From Microbulbifer bruguierae (GTDB lineage: Bacteria > Pseudomonadota > Gammaproteobacteria > Pseudomonadales > Cellvibrionaceae), in the NCBI RefSeq assembly GCF_029869925.1, contig NZ_CP118605.1, forward strand, positions 2,818,001-2,882,000: a stretch of 64,000 nucleotides of DNA, given 5' to 3'. Positions 1 through 8,368 of the stretch are shown piece by piece. Under the pieces are notes generated by a model, which saw nothing but the letters and a program-made list of their open reading frames with translations, was not told where the DNA came from and did not search any database. Positions within the stretch are counted from its first letter, which is position 1, and each line of letters starts with the position of its first letter. The position numbers and the translations under genes were made by a program.

Positions 1-728
1 AACAGGCTTTTCAGGATCTGTAGTGTTTCTATGTCTTCATCAGGCCGCTGGGTATGCGCAGGTTCTCGGCGGGCGATGAACAGCAGGTAGAGTATGTAGG
101 CCGCGACCAGCAATAGGCCGGGAATGATCGCGCCCATAAACAGGTCGCCCACACTTACCGGTTTGGGATTGAATATGCCCTGATTCAACTGTGCCTGCTG
201 GTAGGCATTGGACAGGGTGTCTCCCAGCAGTACCAGCGCAATGGACGGCGGGATGATCTGGCCCAGGGTGCCGGTAGCACAGATGGTTCCGGTGGCGAGT
301 TTGGGCGAGTAGCCGCGCTTCAGCATGGTGGGCAGGGACATCAGCCCCATGGTCACCACGGTGGCACCGACGATGCCGGTGCTGGCGGCGAGCAGTGCAC
401 CCACCACAACCACCGATACCGCCATGCCCGCGGGAATGCCTGAGAAGACCTTCGCCAGATTGACCAGCAGTTCCTCGGCAATACGCGCCCGTTCGAGCAT
501 CACGCCCATCAGCACAAACAGCGGTACCGCCATCAGGGTGCCGTTTTGCATGATGCCGTAGAGACGGTCGGGGAAGGCTCTGAGCAGTTCCGCATCGAAA
601 GCGCCGGCGACAATGCCGAGACTCGCGGCCATCAATGCGGTGCCACCGAGGGTGAATGCCACCGGGTAGCCGAGCATCAGAAATGCGCATACGGCGACAA
701 ACATGAGCAGCGGGATCAATTCCATCAT
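1..728 (-). CDS. dctM: TRAP transporter large permease (DctM family), 3' end outside window
   Basis: This is the start of the large membrane subunit of a tripartite ATP-independent periplasmic transporter, which carries organic acids or similar anions inward using an ion gradient. About 242 residues are visible before the left edge. Reverse-strand translation begins MMELIPLLMFVAVCAFLMLG and runs through several hydrophobic helices with the DctM-type stretches MAVPLFVLMGVML, GALLAASTGIVGATV and TGTLGQIIPPSIALVLLGD. The ATG at 728 overlaps the stop of the small permease gene in an ATGA junction, so the two are translationally coupled. The substrate-binding subunit is not in the window, so the substrate cannot be named. 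The symbol is a family label only. Confidence 0.9.
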   Translation of the reverse strand, partial: MMELIPLLMFVAVCAFLMLGYPVAFTLGGTALMAASLGIVAGAFDAELLRAFPDRLYGIMQNGTLMAVPLFVLMGVMLERARIAEELLVNLAKVFSGIPAGMAVSVVVVGALLAASTGIVGATVVTMGLMSLPTMLKRGYSPKLATGTICATGTLGQIIPPSIALVLLGDTLSNAYQQAQLNQGIFNPKPVSVGDLFMGAIIPGLLLVAAYILYLLFIARREPAHTQRPDEDIETLQILKSL

Positions 729-1342
729 GCGCCCACCTCCGCGCTGGGAGACTGGCGCACGGTCGCCTTGTCGGGCCTGCTTTGCACTGCCGATCCAGCG
801 GGAACGGGCGCCTTGCCGACCGCGGTAACCGGGGACTCTACCTGCATCAGGGTGTTCAGGGCGCGGGCAAACTGGGCGATGCCCTGGAGGCCGAGGGTGA
901 TTGCTGCCAGCGGCATCAGGCTTTTCAGTAGGTATACGCCGCCGAGCCCATCTGCACTGGCGCTGGCTTCCCGTACCGCCCAGCTGTTGGCTGCGAAGTG
1001 CCAGCTGCCGAGCGCAATAAACACACACAGGGGCAGCAGAAAAATCAGGCAGCCTGTGGCATCCACCCAGGCTTTGCCGCGGGCGGAAAGGCCGCGGTAG
1101 AAAACATCCACGCGCACGTGGGCGCCGGTTTGCAGTGCATAGGCGAGCCCGAGCATAAACGCGGCCCCGTGGAGATAGCCCACGGTATCCTGTAGCGCAA
1201 GGGAGCCCCCATCGAAGCCATAGCGCAGGGCGACGACCAGGGCCTGAATCACCACCATCGCAAGGGTGAGCCAACTGAGCAGACGACCGCAGGCACTGGA
1301 AAAGCGATCCAACCCTCTCGCCGTGTGTAGCAGAAACTTCAT
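725..1342 (-). CDS. dctQ: TRAP transporter small permease (DctQ family)
   Basis: A 205-residue inner-membrane protein with about four hydrophobic helices, matching the small permease of TRAP transporters. Recognisable family features are the early helix WLTLAMVVIQALVVALRYGF and the segment QTGAHVRVDVFYRGLS, close to the HVRVDV signature of the family. It should form the membrane complex with the overlapping large permease downstream. The last 45 residues or so are polar and proline-rich, a tail longer than in most homologues. Upstream on this strand there is no other gene of the cluster before pstS on the opposite strand, so the binding protein is probably past the left edge or elsewhere. Confidence 0.88.
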   Translation of the reverse strand: MKFLLHTARGLDRFSSACGRLLSWLTLAMVVIQALVVALRYGFDGGSLALQDTVGYLHGAAFMLGLAYALQTGAHVRVDVFYRGLSARGKAWVDATGCLIFLLPLCVFIALGSWHFAANSWAVREASASADGLGGVYLLKSLMPLAAITLGLQGIAQFARALNTLMQVESPVTAVGKAPVPAGSAVQSRPDKATVRQSPSAEVGA

Positions 1343-1486
1343 TTGAGTGCTCTCAAATCATCTTTATTCTTGTGTTATTCGGGGGAGCGTACCTGTTGGT
1401 CAGGGATCCTGCCAGCGCTGCCGCTTTTGCCCGCCGTATGCCAGTGCGACCTGAAGGCGCCAATCGGTCGATTAATGAGCAGTTCA

Positions 1487-1520
1487 CTGTAATCTGTTTG
1501 TAACCTTTCATTCATAGAAT
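1487..1520 (+). promoter_or_regulatory. Pho box and -10 element of pstS
   Basis: Two 7-base repeats, CTGTAAT (1487-1493) and TTGTAAC (1498-1504), are separated by 4 bases as in PhoB-binding sites. A -10-like TAGAAT (1515-1520) follows exactly 10 bases after the second repeat. This is the arrangement of PhoB-activated promoters, where the Pho box replaces the -35 element. Confidence 0.8.
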
Positions 1521-1581
1521 CGTCACCAGTTCGACATAGCATGCGCCGCGTGCAGATTTTTTGAACACTCTGGAGACTCTC

Positions 1582-2649
1582 ATGAACAAGCGTTCTGCGA
1601 ACAACAAGGTCCTGGCTTCGGCCCTGGCAGCCCTGACCATTGCTGCTTCCAATGCCGCCCTGGCCGCGCGCGACCACATCAGTATTGTCGGCTCCTCGAC
1701 CGTTTACCCGTTTACCACGGTAGTGGCGGAGCGCTTCAGTCGCGCTACCCAATTCAAGACTCCGGTTGTGGAATCCACCGGTACCGGCGGCGGCATGAAG
1801 CTGTTCTGCCAGGGCGTGGGTGAGAACACCGCGGACATCACCGGCGCTTCCCGTCGTATCAAGCAGTCCGAGCTGGAAATGTGCAACGGCAACGGCGTTG
1901 ATGTGGTGGAAGTGCAGATCGGCTTCGACGGCATCGTACTGGCCAACGCCAAGGCTGCCACGCCGTTTGAGCTGAGCCGCAAGGACATTTTCCTGGCGCT
2001 GGCGAAAGATGTACCCAACCCCGACGGTTCCGAGTCCCTGGTTGCAAACCCTTACAAAACCTGGAAAGACGTCAATCCGGTACTGCCGAACATCAAGATC
2101 GAAGTGCTGGGTCCGCCCCCCACTTCCGGCACCCGTGACGCTTTCGCCGAACTGGCTATGGAAGGTGGCTGCAAGAAATTCGGCTGGATTGCCGCCAAGA
2201 AAGACGCGGACAAGAATGCCTACAAAGCCATCTGTCACAACATCCGCGAAGACGGCGCCTACATTGAAGCCGGTGAAAACGACAACCTGATCGTCAACAA
2301 GCTGGCGGCCAACCCCAAAGCGCTGGGTATCTTCGGCTTCAGCTTCCTCGATCAGAATGCCGATAAGGTGCAGGGCTCCCTGATCGAAGGCCAGGAGCCG
2401 ACCTTTGAGTCCATCGCCGACAACAGCTACCCGGTTTCCCGCCCGCTGTTCATCTACGTGAAAAAAGCGCATGTCGACGTAGTGCCCGGTATCAAGCAAT
2501 TCCTCGCCGAGTTCACCAATGATCGCGCCTGGGGTGAGGAGGGTTACCTGGCGGACAAGGGCATGATCCCGCTGCCCACCGCTGCGCGCCAGCAGGTTGC
2601 TGCCAATGTCCGCAAGCTGAATGCCCTGACCAACCTGGCTGCGAAATAA
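1582..2649 (+). CDS. pstS: Phosphate ABC transporter substrate-binding protein PstS
   Basis: PstS binds inorganic phosphate in the periplasm and delivers it to the PstCAB membrane complex. The ATG at 1582 follows a CTGGAG ribosome site; an in-frame TTG at 1561 is less likely. The first 25 or so residues are a signal peptide ending near SNAALA. The mature part opens with ISIVGSSTVYPFTTVVAERF and STGTGGGMKLFC, typical of the Pseudomonas type of PstS, and contains PPTSGTRDAF, part of the phosphate site. At 355 residues it is of usual length. It has its own Pho box and a terminator behind it, so it can be made in excess over the membrane subunits. Confidence 0.96.
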   Translation: MNKRSANNKVLASALAALTIAASNAALAARDHISIVGSSTVYPFTTVVAERFSRATQFKTPVVESTGTGGGMKLFCQGVGENTADITGASRRIKQSELEMCNGNGVDVVEVQIGFDGIVLANAKAATPFELSRKDIFLALAKDVPNPDGSESLVANPYKTWKDVNPVLPNIKIEVLGPPPTSGTRDAFAELAMEGGCKKFGWIAAKKDADKNAYKAICHNIREDGAYIEAGENDNLIVNKLAANPKALGIFGFSFLDQNADKVQGSLIEGQEPTFESIADNSYPVSRPLFIYVKKAHVDVVPGIKQFLAEFTNDRAWGEEGYLADKGMIPLPTAARQQVAANVRKLNALTNLAAK

Positions 2650-2698
2650 CTGCGGCGGCACCTTTAGTTAGGGCGTCAGATCAGGTAGACGGAATTAC

Positions 2699-2727
2699 CG
2701 GCCAAGCCCTCTGGGCTTGGCCGTTTT
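2699..2727 (+). terminator. Terminator between pstS and pstC
   Basis: Perfect 11-base-pair stem CGGCCAAGCCC / GGGCTTGGCCG with a TCT loop, followed by TTTT. It lies 50 bases after the pstS stop and upstream of a second Pho box. It could end the pstS message or act as a partial stop that keeps pstS expression above the rest of the operon. Confidence 0.85.
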
Positions 2728-2765
2728 ACATATAAATGAGCGCGGCTTGGCGCAGACACCGAAAA

Positions 2766-2799
2766 CTGTCATGTAAAAGTCGTCAGAAGACCGGATAAT
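2766..2799 (+). promoter_or_regulatory. Second Pho box, in front of pstC
   Basis: A perfect half site CTGTCAT (2766-2772) is followed after 4 bases by a weaker repeat AAGTCGT (2777-2783, 4 of 7 matches). A -10-like GATAAT (2794-2799) follows after exactly 10 bases, the same spacing as at pstS and phoB. It would let PhoB drive pstC-pstA-pstB-phoU separately from pstS. Confidence 0.6.
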
Positions 2800-2829
2800 T
2801 GCCGACCAATTTTTTAACTGAGCGAATCG

Positions 2830-4209
2830 ATGCAGACCCCCACTCTCTTCGCCCTGCTGTTGCTACTGATCCTGGTGGCTTACGGCACCGGTTTCAGCCG
2901 GGCCATTGCCGCTGCCCGCAGTCGCGGTGGTATCCGCAGCCTGGCGTCGCTGCCCAGCTATTACGGTGTGCACACCGCACTCTGGTGTGGTTTGCCGGCG
3001 CTGATCTTGTTGGGCGCCTGGCTGGCGTTTGACGACGCGATCATTCGCGCGCTGGTGTTGGGTGGCATTGCCGACAAGCCAGCCAGTCTTTCCGGGCAGA
3101 ACCTGCTGTATGCGCAGATTCAGAATCTCGCGGCGGGCAATCAGCTCGGAGCAGTCACGCCCCAGTTGCAGGCGGCCGCCGAGCACCTCACCAACCTGCG
3201 TCAGAACGGCCAGTATATGCAGGCCGCGCTGATTCTGATTCTTGCGGGCGGTCTCGGTGCCTATGCCTTTCTGCGTATTACACCGGAGCTGCGCGCACGG
3301 GAAAAGGTGGAAAAAGTGCTGCGTGCGGTACTGTTGACCTGCGCCTGCGCCGCGATCTTCACCACCGTCGGCATCCTGATGTCGGTACTGCTGGAGTCGA
3401 TCCGCTTTTTTCACGCGGTGCCGGTTACCGAATTCCTGTTCGGTCTGCACTGGAGCCCGCAAATGGCCATGCGCGCGGATCAGGTGGGTTCCAGCGGTGC
3501 TTTCGGCGCGGTGCCCCTGTTCACCGGCACCCTGATGGTATCTGCCATCGCCATGCTGGTGGCCGTGCCGGTGGGCCTGATGTCGGCGATCTACCTGGCC
3601 GAATATGCGGGTAACAAGGTCCGTGCGTTCGCCAAACCGATGATCGAAATTCTCGCCGGTGTGCCTACTGTGGTGTACGGGTTTTTCGCCGCACTGACGG
3701 TTGCACCTTTTATCCGTGACCTTGCCCAGTCGGTGGGCCTCGAAGCGTCCAGTGAAAGCGCGCTTGCCGCCGGCCTGGTCATGGGGGTCATGATTATCCC
3801 GTTTGTGTCGTCGCTATCCGACGACGTGATCAATGCGGTACCGCAGTCGCTGCGCGACGGTGCCCTGGGGCTCGGTTCCACCAAATCGGAAACCGTGCGC
3901 AAGGTGGTGATTCCAGCGGCCCTGCCCGGTATTGTCGGCGGCGTACTGCTGGCGGTATCCCGCGCGATTGGCGAAACCATGATCGTGGTGATGGCCGCGG
4001 GCCTCGCTGCCAACCTCACCGCCAACCCGCTGGAATCTGTCACCACCGTGACGGTGCAGATCGTCACCCTGCTGGTGGGGGACCAGGAGTTCGACAGCCC
4101 GAAAACCCTGGCTGCCTTCGCCCTGGGCCTGATGCTATTTATCTCCACCTTGATCCTGAACTTTATCGCCCTGCACGTCGTGAAAAAATACCGGGAACAG
4201 TATGACTGA
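2830..4209 (+). CDS. pstC: Phosphate ABC transporter permease PstC
   Basis: One of the two inner-membrane permeases of the high-affinity phosphate importer. It is 459 residues, about 140 longer than E. coli PstC, because of an N-terminal extension with helices near residues 3-25, 50-70 and 135-155. This long form is the one found in Pseudomonas and relatives. The core begins around residue 190, and the ABC-permease EAA-type loop is DGALGLGSTKSETVRKVVIP, which contacts PstB. Its last codons overlap the start of pstA by 8 bases. The start at 2830 is the first ATG after the second Pho promoter. Confidence 0.95.
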   Translation: MQTPTLFALLLLLILVAYGTGFSRAIAAARSRGGIRSLASLPSYYGVHTALWCGLPALILLGAWLAFDDAIIRALVLGGIADKPASLSGQNLLYAQIQNLAAGNQLGAVTPQLQAAAEHLTNLRQNGQYMQAALILILAGGLGAYAFLRITPELRAREKVEKVLRAVLLTCACAAIFTTVGILMSVLLESIRFFHAVPVTEFLFGLHWSPQMAMRADQVGSSGAFGAVPLFTGTLMVSAIAMLVAVPVGLMSAIYLAEYAGNKVRAFAKPMIEILAGVPTVVYGFFAALTVAPFIRDLAQSVGLEASSESALAAGLVMGVMIIPFVSSLSDDVINAVPQSLRDGALGLGSTKSETVRKVVIPAALPGIVGGVLLAVSRAIGETMIVVMAAGLAANLTANPLESVTTVTVQIVTLLVGDQEFDSPKTLAAFALGLMLFISTLILNFIALHVVKKYREQYD

Positions 4210-5488
4210 TCTGACTCAAACACAGGTGCGCGAGCGTATCGCGGCGCGGCTCGCCAGCCGCCACCGCACGGAAAAAATCTTCCGTGGCTTTGGAATTGTG
4301 AGTATTGCCTTTGGTGTGCTCGCGGTACTGGTGCTGTTCACCGACATTATTAGTAAAGGCAGCAGCGCTTTTGTTCAGAGCCAGATTCAGCTGCAGGTCA
4401 CCTACGATCCTGCTGAGCTGGGTATCGACACCGTCGACCCTGAAAGCCTGGCCTGGGCCAATTTCGATGGCGTGATCCGCGGTGCCCTGCGCGAGCGCTT
4501 TCCTACTGTCACTGGTCGCCGCGACAAGCGTGAACTCTACTCTCTTGTCTCCAGCGGTGCCGGCTTCAATCTGCGCGAGCGGCTGGAAAACAATCCCGCC
4601 CTGCTGGGGCAGAGTGAGACCGTGTGGGTGAACGCAGATGACGATGTGGATACCTATGTAAAAAGCCTGTCAAAAAGTGACGAGGGCTTCCTCGGCCGCA
4701 CCTCGGAACAGAAGGCGATGTGGATCCAGTCCCTGCGTGACAGCGGTGAACTCGAAAAGCGTTTCAATACCACTTTCTTCACCAATGGCGATTCCCGAGA
4801 GCCGGAGCAGGCCGGCATCCGCGCAGCGCTGGTCGGTTCCCTGCTGACCCTGTTGGTCACCCTGGCACTGTCCTTTCCCATCGGTGTGGCCGCGGCGATT
4901 TATCTCGAGGAATTTGCCCCCAAGAACCGCTGGACCGATGTGATCGAGGTAAACATCAACAACCTCGCGGCGGTACCGTCCATCGTATTCGGTCTTTTGG
5001 GGCTGGCCATCTTTATCAATTTCTTTGAGATGCCGCGCTCGGCACCTCTGGTGGGCGGCCTGGTGCTGACCCTGATGACACTGCCGACCATCATTATTTC
5101 CAGCCGCGCGTCACTGAAGTCGGTGCCGCCGTCGATCCGCGAAGCGGCCATGGGTATGGGGGCGTCGCGCATGCAGGTGGTCCTGCATCACGTACTGCCG
5201 CTGGCCATGCCGGGCATGCTCACCGGTGCCATCATCGGTATGGCGCAGGCACTGGGAGAGACAGCGCCGCTGCTGATGATCGGTATGGTGGCGTTTATCG
5301 TCGATGTACCCCACGGCGTTACCGATCCGTCCACGGTACTGCCGGTGCAGATCTTTCTGTGGGCCGACAGCCCGGAGCGCGCGTTTGTAGAGCGCACTTC
5401 CGCCGCGATCATGGTGCTGCTGGCCGTCCTGATCACCATGAATACCTGCGCAGTCTGGCTGCGCAAAAAACTTGAGCGCCGCTGGTAA
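4202..5488 (+). CDS. pstA: Phosphate ABC transporter permease PstA
   Basis: Partner permease of PstC, 428 residues. An N-terminal helix near residues 30-50 is followed by a soluble insert of about 150 residues, which again makes it longer than E. coli PstA and like the Pseudomonas form. The permease core starts near residue 200, and the EAA-type loop EAAMGMGASRMQVVLHHVLP is clear. It overlaps the end of pstC by 8 bases, so the two permeases are probably made in equal amount. pstB follows after 39 bases. Confidence 0.95.
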   Translation: MTDLTQTQVRERIAARLASRHRTEKIFRGFGIVSIAFGVLAVLVLFTDIISKGSSAFVQSQIQLQVTYDPAELGIDTVDPESLAWANFDGVIRGALRERFPTVTGRRDKRELYSLVSSGAGFNLRERLENNPALLGQSETVWVNADDDVDTYVKSLSKSDEGFLGRTSEQKAMWIQSLRDSGELEKRFNTTFFTNGDSREPEQAGIRAALVGSLLTLLVTLALSFPIGVAAAIYLEEFAPKNRWTDVIEVNINNLAAVPSIVFGLLGLAIFINFFEMPRSAPLVGGLVLTLMTLPTIIISSRASLKSVPPSIREAAMGMGASRMQVVLHHVLPLAMPGMLTGAIIGMAQALGETAPLLMIGMVAFIVDVPHGVTDPSTVLPVQIFLWADSPERAFVERTSAAIMVLLAVLITMNTCAVWLRKKLERRW

Positions 5489-5527
5489 AGCGCCGGCAAT
5501 GCTAAGATTGCAAACCGAGAAAGAGCC

Positions 5528-6415
5528 ATGACTACCATGACCCTGAATGCGGGCTCGGCGGTAACCGCCGGTGACCAAGCCAAAAATCCAGCCGCGGAGC
5601 AGAGCGTTGTGAAAACCAAAGCGGAAATTCTGAAGACCGTGGGCAAGCCGCTGTGCGATAACGCCAAGCTGCGTATGCGTAACGTCAATGTGTACTATGG
5701 CGAGACTCAGGCCATACACAATGTAAGCCTGGATATCGGGCGCAACGAAGTCGTGGCGATGATCGGTCCCTCCGGTTGCGGTAAGTCCACCTTCCTGCGC
5801 TGCCTGAACCGCATGAATGACACTATTGAAGGTTGCCGCGTCGAGGGCGACCTGACCCTGGATGGCGAAGCTATCTATGGACCCAAGGTGGATGTGGTAC
5901 CGCTGCGCGCCCGCGTGGGTATGGTGTTCCAGAAGCCGAACCCCTTTCCCAAGTCGATCTACGACAATGTGGCGTACGGGCCCAAGATTCACGGCATCGC
6001 CAGCCGCCGCGCGGAACTCGATGAAATTGTCGAAAACAGCCTGCGTCGCGCCGGCCTGTGGAACGAAGTGAAGGACCGCCTCGATAAGCCCGGTACCGGC
6101 CTTTCCGGTGGTCAGCAGCAGCGTCTGTGCATTGCCCGCGCCATCGCCGTGAGTCCGGAAGTGATCCTGATGGACGAACCCTGTTCGGCCCTGGACCCCA
6201 TTGCCACCGCGCGTATCGAAGAGCTGATCGACGAGTTGCGCGAGAACTACACCATCGCCATCGTCACCCACTCCATGCAGCAGGCGGCGCGGGTGAGCCA
6301 GCGCACAGCCTATTTTCACCTCGGCAAGCTGGTGGAAGTGAATGACACCGAGACCGTGTTCACCAATCCGGAACATGAGCTTACAGAAGCGTACATCACC
6401 GGCCGTTTCGGCTAA
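5528..6415 (+). CDS. pstB: Phosphate ABC transporter ATP-binding protein PstB
   Basis: ATPase that powers phosphate import through PstC-PstA on the cytoplasmic face. At 295 residues it carries about 45 extra N-terminal residues over the E. coli protein. All nucleotide-binding motifs are present: Walker [10 protein letters not shown], the Q-loop segment [14 protein letters not shown], signature LSGGQQQR, Walker B VILMDEP with CSALDPIAT, and the switch histidine in [17 protein letters not shown] ribosome site precedes the ATG. phoU follows 25 bases after the stop. Confidence 0.97.
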   Translation: MTTMTLNAGSAVTAGDQAKNPAAEQSVVKTKAEILKTVGKPLCDNAKLRMRNVNVYYGETQAIHNVSLDIGRNEVVAMIGPSGCGKSTFLRCLNRMNDTIEGCRVEGDLTLDGEAIYGPKVDVVPLRARVGMVFQKPNPFPKSIYDNVAYGPKIHGIASRRAELDEIVENSLRRAGLWNEVKDRLDKPGTGLSGGQQQRLCIARAIAVSPEVILMDEPCSALDPIATARIEELIDELRENYTIAIVTHSMQQAARVSQRTAYFHLGKLVEVNDTETVFTNPEHELTEAYITGRFG

Positions 6416-6440
6416 GGTTGGGGGGAGCCCGCAAAAGATT

Positions 6441-7136
6441 ATGGAAATGCATTTCGATCAACATATCTCCCGCCAGTTCAACGAAGAGCTTGAAGGCCTC
6501 AAGACGGAAATGCTGGAAATGGGCGGCCTGGTCGCCCGGCAGGTAGCGGATGCGGTGGACGCACTGGCGAACGCCGATAGCGAGCTGGCGGAAAAAGTTT
6601 TACGTGTGGAAGAGGATATCGACCGCTGTGAAATGGAGCTGGACGAGCACGCCACCCTGATCATTGCCAAGCGCCAGCCGGCAGCATCGGATCTGCGCAT
6701 GGTGATGTCGGTAATCCGTATCGCCCGCGATCTGGAGCGTATGGGCGACGAGGCAAGCAAAATCGCCAAGATGGCGATTGCGCTTACCGACGAGGGCACC
6801 GCGCCGCGCGGTTACACCGAAATCCGGCATATCGCCAATGCGGTACGCAAGATGCTCGACGACGCCCTCGACGCTTATACCCGCTTTGATGTGGCGGCTG
6901 CAATGACAACCCTCGCCGAAGATGAGCAGGTCGATATGGACTACCGCAGTGCCGTGCGCGAGCTGATTACTTACATGATGGAGGATCCCCGCAGTATCTC
7001 CCGGGTGATCAACGTGCTGTGGACGCTGCGCTCCCTCGAGCGCATTGGCGATCATGCCAAGAATATCTGTGAGCAGGTAGTCTACCTGGTGAAAGGTACC
7101 GATATACGCCACGGTAACGAAAGCAATTTGCGTTGA
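6441..7136 (+). CDS. phoU: Phosphate signalling protein PhoU
   Basis: PhoU links the transporter to PhoR and keeps the Pho regulon off when phosphate is plentiful. The 231-residue protein is all-helical with the doubled PhoU repeat, seen in LVARQVADAVDALANAD and ERMGDEASKIAKMA, and in the second half SLERIGDHAKNICEQVVYLV. I chose the ATG at 6441, after GGGGGAG, rather than an upstream in-frame ATG at 6342 that overlaps pstB. It is the last gene of the pst unit and is followed by a terminator. Confidence 0.95.
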   Translation: MEMHFDQHISRQFNEELEGLKTEMLEMGGLVARQVADAVDALANADSELAEKVLRVEEDIDRCEMELDEHATLIIAKRQPAASDLRMVMSVIRIARDLERMGDEASKIAKMAIALTDEGTAPRGYTEIRHIANAVRKMLDDALDAYTRFDVAAAMTTLAEDEQVDMDYRSAVRELITYMMEDPRSISRVINVLWTLRSLERIGDHAKNICEQVVYLVKGTDIRHGNESNLR

Positions 7137-7161
7137 GCATGCGTAACTTTTCCCAAAAATA

Positions 7162-7183
7162 GGCCGCTTTCGCGGCCTTTTTT
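7162..7183 (+). terminator. Terminator of the pst-phoU unit
   Basis: Stem GGCCGC / GCGGCC with a TTTC loop followed by six T residues, 25 bases after the phoU stop. Confidence 0.9.
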
Positions 7184-7496
7184 ATTTTATGAGGCTTATT
7201 GCTGAGCACGACCTGCGAGTTCTCAGGTTTGTACCATCCCGCGCCAAAAAATTCTCCTCGCCACATTCCCCTCGCCGGACTCTCCTCATCGTTCAGACTT
7301 GGTTCAGCTGTTCAGCAACATACTCTCCCCTGTCTGCGGTAACGTATTTACCTGAATCTCAGTTGCGTTGCGACGCCAGTCACAATTAATTCTTTTGATC
7401 GCGCAGTAATTTTTCTTTGCATTAGAATCCGCGCCGATGACGCCCTGGAAAGTCACGGGGGCGCTAAAGTGATGTCAATTAACAGGGAATAATTCC
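7184..7496. other. Intergenic region before the putative porin gene
   Basis: About 310 bases with no supported gene. It is relatively AT-rich between 7381 and 7430, where TTGCATTAGAAT (near 7417-7428) could contain a -10 element. No matching -35 at 16-18 bases is convincing, and no Pho box is visible. The last bases hold an AGGGAA ribosome site for the gene at 7497. Confidence 0.4.
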
Positions 7497-8294
7497 ATGA
7501 ACTTCAAGTTCGCACTTCCGCTTATGCTGGCCTCTGCCGTTGCCGGTGCTGATCAGTACCAATCCTTTACCGACGTCGATTTTATTTCCGCGGACTACGG
7601 TAACTTTGACGCCGACATCCTGAGCTTGCAGTCCCAGTACTATTTCGGTGCCCTGAACTCTCTGGGCCCGCGCAAAGAGTTTTCCTATATTCTTCCGGTC
7701 AACAATATCTACGGCGGTCTCGCTGCGATCGACACCGATGTAGGTGACAATGACGTTCTGACACTTGGTGGTGAATACTACACCGGCCAGTGGAAACTGT
7801 TTGGTGAACTGGCGGATGATGACTTCTCCACAGACTACAGTGCCGGCGTGGGCTTCCTGTTTTCACCGAATTTGCTCGGCGAAATCGAGGCGGTAAAACG
7901 CGAAGATGAAAGCACCGATCTGTATGTTCGCGGTAAATATAATCATCAGCTGACGGCAACGGATTACATCGGTTTCACCGCAGAAATTGGTGACGATTTT
8001 GATTACCGCAGTGTGTCCACCAAGTATTTCACCGCGCTGGCCGGTGGCCAGTACCTGACGGCAGGTTTGGGTCTTCAGGACAGCGACAATTCCGATCTGA
8101 ACTGGTTTGGTGAAGTCGAGTTCTACTTCAACGAAAATACCTCTGTTGGCGGCGGCTACGGTGAGGACGATACCTATTTCATCGACGCTACCCATTTCTT
8201 CAACCGCAACGTTGCGGGCAAAGTCGCTTACGGCTCCAATCGCGATTTTAACGATGCGGATATTTTCAGCATCGGGGTTACCGTCCAGCTGTAA
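7497..8294 (+). CDS. Putative outer-membrane beta-barrel protein (porin-like)
   Basis: A 265-residue exported protein: signal peptide at residues 1-17 ending near AVAGA, then a chain of alternating polar and apolar residues rich in tyrosine, glycine and aspartate, such as YVRGKYNHQLTATDYIGFTAEIG and NTSVGGGYGEDDTYFIDATHFF. It ends in a hydrophobic strand IGVTVQL, as many outer-membrane barrels do. The size would fit 10-12 strands. I recognise the general type, a putative porin seen in marine Gammaproteobacteria, but not a named family, and the cargo is unknown. It stands alone between two terminators. Confidence 0.75.
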   Translation: MNFKFALPLMLASAVAGADQYQSFTDVDFISADYGNFDADILSLQSQYYFGALNSLGPRKEFSYILPVNNIYGGLAAIDTDVGDNDVLTLGGEYYTGQWKLFGELADDDFSTDYSAGVGFLFSPNLLGEIEAVKREDESTDLYVRGKYNHQLTATDYIGFTAEIGDDFDYRSVSTKYFTALAGGQYLTAGLGLQDSDNSDLNWFGEVEFYFNENTSVGGGYGEDDTYFIDATHFFNRNVAGKVAYGSNRDFNDADIFSIGVTVQL

Positions 8295-8324
8295 TTTTCT
8301 CTGCGGAAAATGACCAATAAAAAA

Positions 8325-8355
8325 GGCGGGCGAATTTCTTCGCCCGCCTTTTTTT
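8325..8355. terminator. Bidirectional terminator between convergent genes
   Basis: Ten-base-pair stem GGCGGGCGAA / TTCGCCCGCC with a TTTC loop. A run of A residues precedes it and a run of seven T residues follows, so it can end both the rightward porin gene and the leftward protease gene that stops at 8369. Confidence 0.92.
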
Positions 8356-8368
8356 GTGCCTGGAAATT

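Noticed and set aside
1375..2661. Long open frame of 428 codons antisense to pstS.
   Set aside because: It is the shadow of pstS; the plus-strand product has clear PstS motifs and a signal peptide.
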